Shown one piece after another: positions 58,001 through 64,000 of a DNA stretch of 64,000 bases (within the stretch, counting starts at the first letter, position 1; each line of letters opens with the position of its first letter). Position numbers and translations under genes: made by a program. This DNA is from Siphonodentalium dalli. Taxonomy: Eukaryota > Mollusca > Scaphopoda > Gadilida > Siphonodentaliidae. The stretch spans positions 179,956,011-180,020,010 of the forward strand of contig CP136064.1 in the NCBI GenBank assembly GCA_032622095.1, in the 5' to 3' direction. Under the pieces are notes generated by a model that had not been told where the DNA came from, ran no database searches, and saw only the letters and a list, made by a program, of their open reading frames with translations.

Positions 58001-58799
58001 AATCTTTAATCAGCATATCTATACACAATGAATTCTGCAAGTTCTCCCATACTCAATAATCCAATGATTCATAATAATAACACAAGTAGGCCTATCTCAC
58101 GAGCCCCAATTAACCCAACTTTCAGCCTCAGCCCTAACTTGCTAAATCATATTTCACCGCTTCTCCACCAATCTATATACCTGCTCCCTGCACTCACCAT
58201 AGTGAAGGTAAAGCTAGTCAGATCTGAGATTTAATTGATAAGAAATAAGTAAGATAGGTTTTATCACTTGGAAAGTTAATATCGACAATACTGATCGTAA
58301 TGATAATGACCAAATGAGACACTGGCGACAGCAACCCTTTTATATAAGAGGCGCGGGCCGGACTTGACGCTAATTGACCAATGAAAAGGCCAGAAAATGA
58401 CAAGTCCCAAAATTTAGAGAAAAGTTAAACTTTAAGAGGATTTGAAAGTTTTAGAAAATATAGGATAACTTTAATAATAAGCTAAGCTCAGATTAACTAA
58501 AGGGAGCGTTTTCGATGGGAGGATATAAGCTTTAAAATGATATGTATGAAGACGAAATTGATCCTCGCATGAAAAATCGCTCCTTCAGTCGATCGGAGAT
58601 TAGCAGGAATTTGCATAAGAAAAAGTGAGTTGAATATTTGCAAATATTTAGTTTGCACCTGAAATATGCAAACTGAGTGTTGTGCGGTGAAAATCCCACG
58701 AGAGCGTTCTTCAGAACAATTTCTATTTTATTGCTAGATGTTAAAAGGTCAGCAGAAACTTAAGTAACCAAAAATCGCTCCCGAGGTATTTGAAACGCA
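58001..58799. other. No gene recognised
   Basis: The upstream side of the decayed gene should continue here on the minus strand. The only in-frame extension meets a stop within a few codons, so either a splice site or decay ends it. Confidence 0.35.
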
Positions 58800-59335
58800 C
58801 AACTTATAGTTAGGGAGCCCGCATATGTTCTATTTACACTTTTGCGTACAAAAGGTTTGACCTCCTAAAGTTGGTACCAATAATGGAACATTCTCAAAAA
58901 CCGATTTCTTAAGTTGCGCATTCCTGGGGTTTAGGGGCCGCTGAACCCCAAAAAGTGCCAAAAATCACTTCTATTTACACTTCCGCGTACATCGATGAAT
59001 TTTGGTTTGTTGATACTCCTAAGTGTACTGATTAAGAAAACACAACTTAAGAAAGGGATTTTCCTGGGGTTTTCAGATAAGAAAGGGGGTCCCATGCTGA
59101 ACCCCAAAACGTGATTTTTCACTTTTTTTTATACTTTCGCGTACATCCATAATTTTTGGTCTCAAAGTACTTTGATATATACTAATTATAAAAACACAAC
59201 TTAAGAAGCAACTTTTCCTGGGGTTTTAAGATAATAAGGGGGTCATCGGGTCACCCCTCAAAACGTAAAAAAATCACTTTTATTTACATGATTGCATTCG
59301 TCCAACGTGTGTGTATGTGCGTACACCCCTGGAAC
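58800..59335 (+). repeat. Diverged 140-155 bp tandem repeat
   Basis: A segment TATTTACACTT(T/C)(T/C)GCGTACA occurs at about 58831, 58972 and 59127, with a weaker fourth at ~59288. Each is followed by ATTTTTGGT..., AACACAACTTAAGAA and TTCCTGGGGTTTT. About four units; it lies just left of the large foldback structure and may belong to it. Confidence 0.65.
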
Positions 59336-59579
59336 GTTGCACTATTACAACCAATACATCCCTAAATGGATACGATCAACTTAAGAAATATATATTCATG
59401 TCGTTTTCTGATAAGAACGAGACTTGTTACCCCCTCCCCACAAACCGATCCATTTTCTAGAACTATAAGTAAGCCAGTTTTATGAAAATTATAGCGGGAA
59501 AATCTAGTAAAATGTATACAAATGTATATATTTTCGTGAAGCTAAGACATAATGACACTTTTTTGGGCTAAAATTGAAA

Positions 59580-60690
59580 CTCACCATCCAAGATGGCCGC
59601 CAAAAATGGCCGCCGGAAGTTGAAAATAACATTTTTTTCACAAATTTCTTCTAGATCAATTCATGCTGTTTGGAACTGGTTGAGTAATGCAACTTTATTT
59701 TGTGATTTTGTATATTAACTGATCATTGGAGCAATTAAATATGCAATTATTGGGGTCCTATTCCCTTCCGATCCCTCAAAAGTTCGATTTTACAGAACGC
59801 AGTACCAAATTAAAAACAAATCACAATTGGGATTCTAGTCATATTTCAACAAGAAATGAAAAGAACATTGTAATGTAAGTGAGGCATATCATTACCTATG
59901 AATATTCCAAATCTCTGGAACCATAAATCTTACCTTGGCTCAAAATGGCTGCGAAAATGGCAGCCAAAATATGGAAAATGGTAAATATTGCCCCAGGGTG
60001 TCCAGCAATCGCTTACAAGTTGTGGTTGATGTACACAATTGGCTAATCTGTTTTCTATTCATTGCTTTCTAACATGTCTGATGTACCATGGACATTTTTA
60101 CTATTGTCACCACTGACATCACCCGAAATATTGGATTTTTCTCTCACAAACTTGACATAAATATCGGCAAAAATTAACTTTTCAGGGTTGGACCATTTGT
60201 TCAATAAAATGTAACTATCTTTGGATTGAAAGGTGTTTATTGTTTTGGTCTATCTTAAATGTGTCACACTACGGTGTTTAAAGACTAAATTGCTCAAGAT
60301 GGCTTCCAAAATGGCAACCAAATATGTAAAAAGTTAAAAGTTAACATAACCCGAACATTATTCTCTGCATTATCCGAAAAAAGGTGGCAAATTGTGACTC
60401 ACTTGGTTATTTTACGTGTTAGTTACAATGTAATTAACTGACAACTACGTTCTATTATGTTTGTCCCAGTTCCGTATGGGGCATGACAAATTAATTTTAA
60501 AGTTGCAGTATGGAATTTTGCGGAGAACCTCTTTTGTGATTCTGGCCATATTATTGAAAGGGAATGGGCAGAACTTTGAGACTGAACTGAGATGAACCAT
60601 GATATGTGGGTATTCTAGCCCATTATGATAAAAAATTATCAACTGGATACAGGGTGGAAGCCAAGATGGCAGCCAGGGAGTTTAATACTC
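59580..60690 (+). repeat. Left arm: ~355-bp higher-order units with AAGATGGC motifs
   Basis: Paired phrases such as AAGATGGCCGCCAAAAATGG, AAAATGGCTGCGAAAATGGC, CAAGATGGCTTCCAAAATGG and CAAGATGGCAGCC occur near 59592, 59946, 60297 and 60664, a spacing of about 350-367 bp. The reverse forms occur in the right arm near 63057, 63390 and 63735. The arm itself is therefore an old tandem repeat. Confidence 0.6.
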
Positions 60691-61282
60691 TATGATCATA
60701 TATGAGGATAATAGGTATACACGGAGTTATTGTATGGTCATGAATGATGTGTGGGTATAAAGGGAGTGCCCTGTTGGTAACGGTGGGACGTATATTTATA
60801 TATGTTGTGGATGTGTTATCATTGGTGGTGTATGGGGAGTAGATTTATTATCAAGGATGGCGTGTATGAGTATGGCAAGTATGGAACTTATGAGTGGTCG
60901 TACTTCAGGATATTGGTATATCTGGAAGGGATCACCATTGGTGATGTGCATATGTATACCTGGATTGACTCTATGGTCATGTGTATGGCGAATATGTATA
61001 CATGTAGTGGCTGTATGGTCCATGGTGAGGTGAATATGTATACAATGAGTGACTGTATGATCGTGAATGTAGTGAATATGTATACATAGAGTGACTATAT
61101 GGTCATGTGTCGGGTGTAGGTGTATACCTGGTGTTCATGCATGGTGACTCGTGGCTGTATCGTCATTTGTGGTATGTACGGGTATAACCAAGTATGGCTG
61201 TATGAGCAGATATACTAGTACGTGTACGTGTATAAAGTGGGTGACTGTGGTAATGGGTGGGTTGTACATGTGTACCTTGGGC
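60690..61282 (+). repeat. 42-bp minisatellite, forward array (~14 units)
   Basis: GTATAC recurs at 60954, 60996, 61038, 61080 and 61122, an exact 42-bp step. The approximate unit is GTGACTGTATGGTCATG.GTG followed by AGGTGAATATGTATACA. Units toward the edges are more diverged. Confidence 0.85.
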
Positions 61283-61359
61283 GGCTATCGCTTTCCACAA
61301 TAACTGAATGATATGTTAATCAATAGAGAGGTCATGTCATATCGTGGAAAGCGATAGCC
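61283..61359. repeat. Central palindrome of the foldback element
   Basis: GGCTATCGCTTTCCAC (61283-61298) and GTGGAAAGCGATAGCC (61344-61359) are perfect 16-bp inverted repeats around a 45-bp spacer. This is where the minisatellite changes orientation. Confidence 0.9.
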
Positions 61360-63045
61360 ATCCATTATCACACAGTCATTACATATATACATAAACACCA
61401 CAGACATAACAATATAGTGACCCACTGTATACATGTACACCTGACCCATGACCACGGATGACCATACAGCCACGCATCACAATGCAGGCACACCGGGTAT
61501 ACTCCTAAACATGACCCATAACCATCTAGTCACTCCTTGTATACCCATTCATCTCACCATTGGTCATAAGGTCATCATCCCTGTATACCTATTCTCCAAA
61601 CGCATGGTCAAATATACAATCAATGTATACATCAACACCACACCAATGACCATCAAGTCACTCCGGTATACATATGCACATCACCAATGGCCATATAGCC
61701 ACTCGCTTCATACACATACCCTCACCCATGTTAACTGGTATACTCCTTCACTTGACCTATGGCCATATAGTCACCCCGTGTGTACCTATTAAAACATTCA
61801 TACACGATCGTGGTCAATCCTTGTATACATATTCACCTCAACATTGACCATGTCAATCCCTGTATCCCTGTTTGTCAGACCATAGTGAATAGCCACTCAA
61901 GATATACTAATACACCACAGCCATGTCAGTATAGTCACTCCATGTATGCATATGCACCTCATCCATGGCCATATAGCCACTCGCTATATACACATATCCC
62001 TCGCCCATGACAATAAAGCAACACGTGTGTGTACTGGTATAACCTACACATGACGATACCGACACGAGTCGCCAAACAGGAACACCAGGTACATGTATAC
62101 TCATACGCCTGTCACCCCCTGTATAGATGTTCATTACATTTATGATCATACAGTCACTACTTGTATACCTACGTGTATTCATCTCACCATTAACCATACG
62201 GTCACTACCTGTATACCTATTCGACACTCATAGTCATATAACCACTCGATATACATATGCAGCCCACCCTAGACAATAAATTCACTCCAGGTATACATGT
62301 AAACCTCACTAATGGCCATTCAACCCTTCCAGATATACAAAAACCCCGCACATACGACCACTCAAACAATCCATACTTGCATATACACCTCACACATGAC
62401 AATGCAGCAATTCGCTGTATAATCATACACGCCATCCATGATAATACAGCTAAGCCATATACATGTACACCCACCAATGATAATACATCCACGAGATATA
62501 TTAATATACATCCCACCCGTTACCACAAGGACACTCCCTATGTACCCACACGCTCGATAATGTCCACCCAGCTTACTCCAGGTATGCATATTCAATCATG
62601 ACCGTACTGTCATTCCATGTATACACATTACCCGTAACCATAAAATCACAACCTATTTATCCACACACCCCATCCATGATCATACAGACAACGCATGTAC
62701 ATCCCACCCAAGACCTTACAGTCACTCCATATACCGGTATACATAATCAACACATAGATGACCATGTAGCTATATCCATACACCACACCAATGACCATAC
62801 AGGCACACCGGGTGCACCCGTACTGGATATACACAATCACACACCATACAGTCACTCCATGCATACCGATTCACCTCACATCTGACCATGACCTCTCCCT
62901 GTATACCTAGATGCATCTTACCATGGACAACCCACTCATAACCATATAGTCACTCATTGTATACCTACTCACATCAGTCATGACATACAATAACTCCCTG
63001 TATACCTATTCACCTCACATATGATCACAGAGTAACTCCCTGGCT
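61360..63045 (-). repeat. 42-bp minisatellite, reverse array (~40 units)
   Basis: Units of the form TGTATACCTATTCACCTCAC followed by CATGACCATATAGTCACTCC are the complement of the left array, again with a 42-bp step. The array is almost three times longer than the left one, so the two sides have expanded or contracted independently. Confidence 0.85.
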
Positions 63046-64000
63046 ACGATCTTGGCATCCACACTGTATCCTGTTGACATTTTTTTTATCATAATGAACC
63101 AGAATAGCCAAAGATTATGGTCCATCTCAGTTCTGTCTCAAAGTTCTGCCCATTTCCTTTCAATAAATATGGCCCAAATCACAAAAGAGGTTCTCGGCAA
63201 AATCACACTTTAAAATGAATTTGTCATGCCCCATACGGAACTGGGACAACTGGGAATAGAACATGTAGTTGTCAGTTAATTAACAAACACGTATAATAAC
63301 CAAGTGAGTCACAATTTGCTACCTTTTCGGATAATGCAGAGAATGTTCGGGATATATGTAAACAATTATAATTTTACATTTTGGAAGCCATCTTGAGCAA
63401 TTTGGTCTATAAACACTGTAGTGTGACACATTTAAGATAGACCAAAACAATAAACACCTTTCAATCCAAAGATAGTTATATTTTACCAGAAAAAATGGTC
63501 CAAACCTGAAAACTGAATTTTTGCCAATATTTATGTCAAGTTTTTTAGAGAAAAGTCCAATATTTTTGACGATGTCAGTTGCGAAAATAGTAAAAATTAA
63601 CCATGGTGCATCAGACATGTTAGTATTCAATGTATAGAATGCAGAATAGCCCATTTTATACATCAACACAACTTGTAAGCGATTGCAAGACATGCTGGTG
63701 TAATATTTACCATTTTCCATATTTTGGCGGCCATATTGGCAGCCATTTTGAGCCAAAGTAAGAATTTTGGTTCCAGTGATTTGGAATATTCATAGGTAAT
63801 GATATGCCTCACTTACATTAAAAAGTTCTGTTCATTTCTTGTTGAAATATGAATAGAATCCCAATTGTAATTTTTTGTGAAATTTTATACCGCATTCTGT
63901 ACAATCGAATATTTGAGGGATCGGAAGGGGTTAGGACCCCTATAATTGCATATTTAATTGCTCCAATGATCAGTTAATATACAAAAACACAAAATAAAGT

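Larger units (their letters stand above)
59570..64000. mobile_element. Large foldback element: inverted ~1-kb arms around 42-bp minisatellites (truncated by window edge)
   Basis: 59692-60690 is inverted at 63050-64000. For example, ATATGCAATTATTGGGGTCC near 59740 matches AGGACCCCTATAATTGCATA near 63930, and the window ends inside the right arm. Inside are two opposed 42-bp repeat arrays and a central inverted repeat at 61283-61359. Long inverted arms plus tandem repeats are the hallmark of foldback (FB)-type elements. Open frames here are by-products of a 42-bp (14-codon) repeat. Confidence 0.85.

Noticed and set aside
60796-62885. Plus- and minus-strand frames with 14-residue peptide repeats
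   Set aside because: The minisatellite unit is 42 bp, a multiple of three, so frames stay open without selection.
60690-63045. CRISPR-like regular repeats
   Set aside because: The 42-bp units are contiguous and diverged with no unique spacers, and the context is a eukaryotic transposon.
1-64000. tRNA, rRNA or snRNA genes
   Set aside because: I looked for GGTTCGANTCC-type B boxes and conserved rRNA/snRNA stretches by eye and found none with a matching A box or fold.

Overview
The window is eukaryotic nuclear DNA from an animal. It is AT-rich, its genes are intron-split, and transposable elements dominate it. The best guess for the source is a marine lophotrochozoan, probably a bivalve mollusc. 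Two things suggest this: Helitron-like (HINE) elements carrying internal 120-150 bp tandem repeats, and dispersed repeats built around (ACGG)n tracts and 'AACTCTGGT...TTCGAACTTG' modules. Nothing in the sequence fixes the species. I see no rRNA, tRNA, CRISPR array or bacterial-style operon.

Left third (1-18.3 kb). One host gene can be assembled by hand on the minus strand. It is an SRR1-like (SRRD) gene with four exons at 18280-18102, 10798-10758, 8304-8162 and 2942-2847. All splice sites fit the consensus and all exon phases agree. About 152 codons are present and the C-terminal exon(s) were not found, so they probably lie to the left of the window. The introns hold TTAA-flanked piggyBac-like elements, a 174-bp satellite nested in a ~150-bp repeat, hairpin MITEs, a tandem pair of HINE elements, a 442-bp tandem duplication carrying palindromes, and a hAT-like element. 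An isolated SWIM-type zinc-finger exon lies inside the third intron on the same strand.

Middle (18.3-38 kb). This is a nest of mobile elements. It contains a 5'-truncated LINE on the minus strand with a target-site duplication. A 494-bp MITE is inserted in the LINE ORF at a TTAA, and an inverted copy of the same MITE, which looks identical by eye, lies 2 kb away. A third copy of that MITE holds two further elements. Next come a decayed MULE-transposase/SWIM gene (29.5-34.4 kb) split by later insertions, two LINE 3' fragments, and a 2.8-kb Helitron-like element on the minus strand (34958-37802).

Right third (38-64 kb). This part holds a BEL/Pao LTR-retrotransposon fragment, a pair of ~630-bp dispersed repeats, and a LINE with an open 477-codon reverse-transcriptase ORF. 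It also holds two TTAA MITEs, a 1.0-kb hAT element with a perfect 8-bp duplication, and a decayed transposon-type protein gene broken by a 2.2-kb TIR element. From 59.6 kb to the right edge there is a very large foldback structure. Its ~1-kb inverted arms surround two opposed 42-bp minisatellite arrays and a central palindrome, and it runs off the window.

The genes do not work together as a system. SRRD is the only convincing host gene. Everything else coding is transposon-derived and mostly broken. The most interesting material is structural: the foldback element, the HINE tandem dimers and the TTAA MITE insertions.
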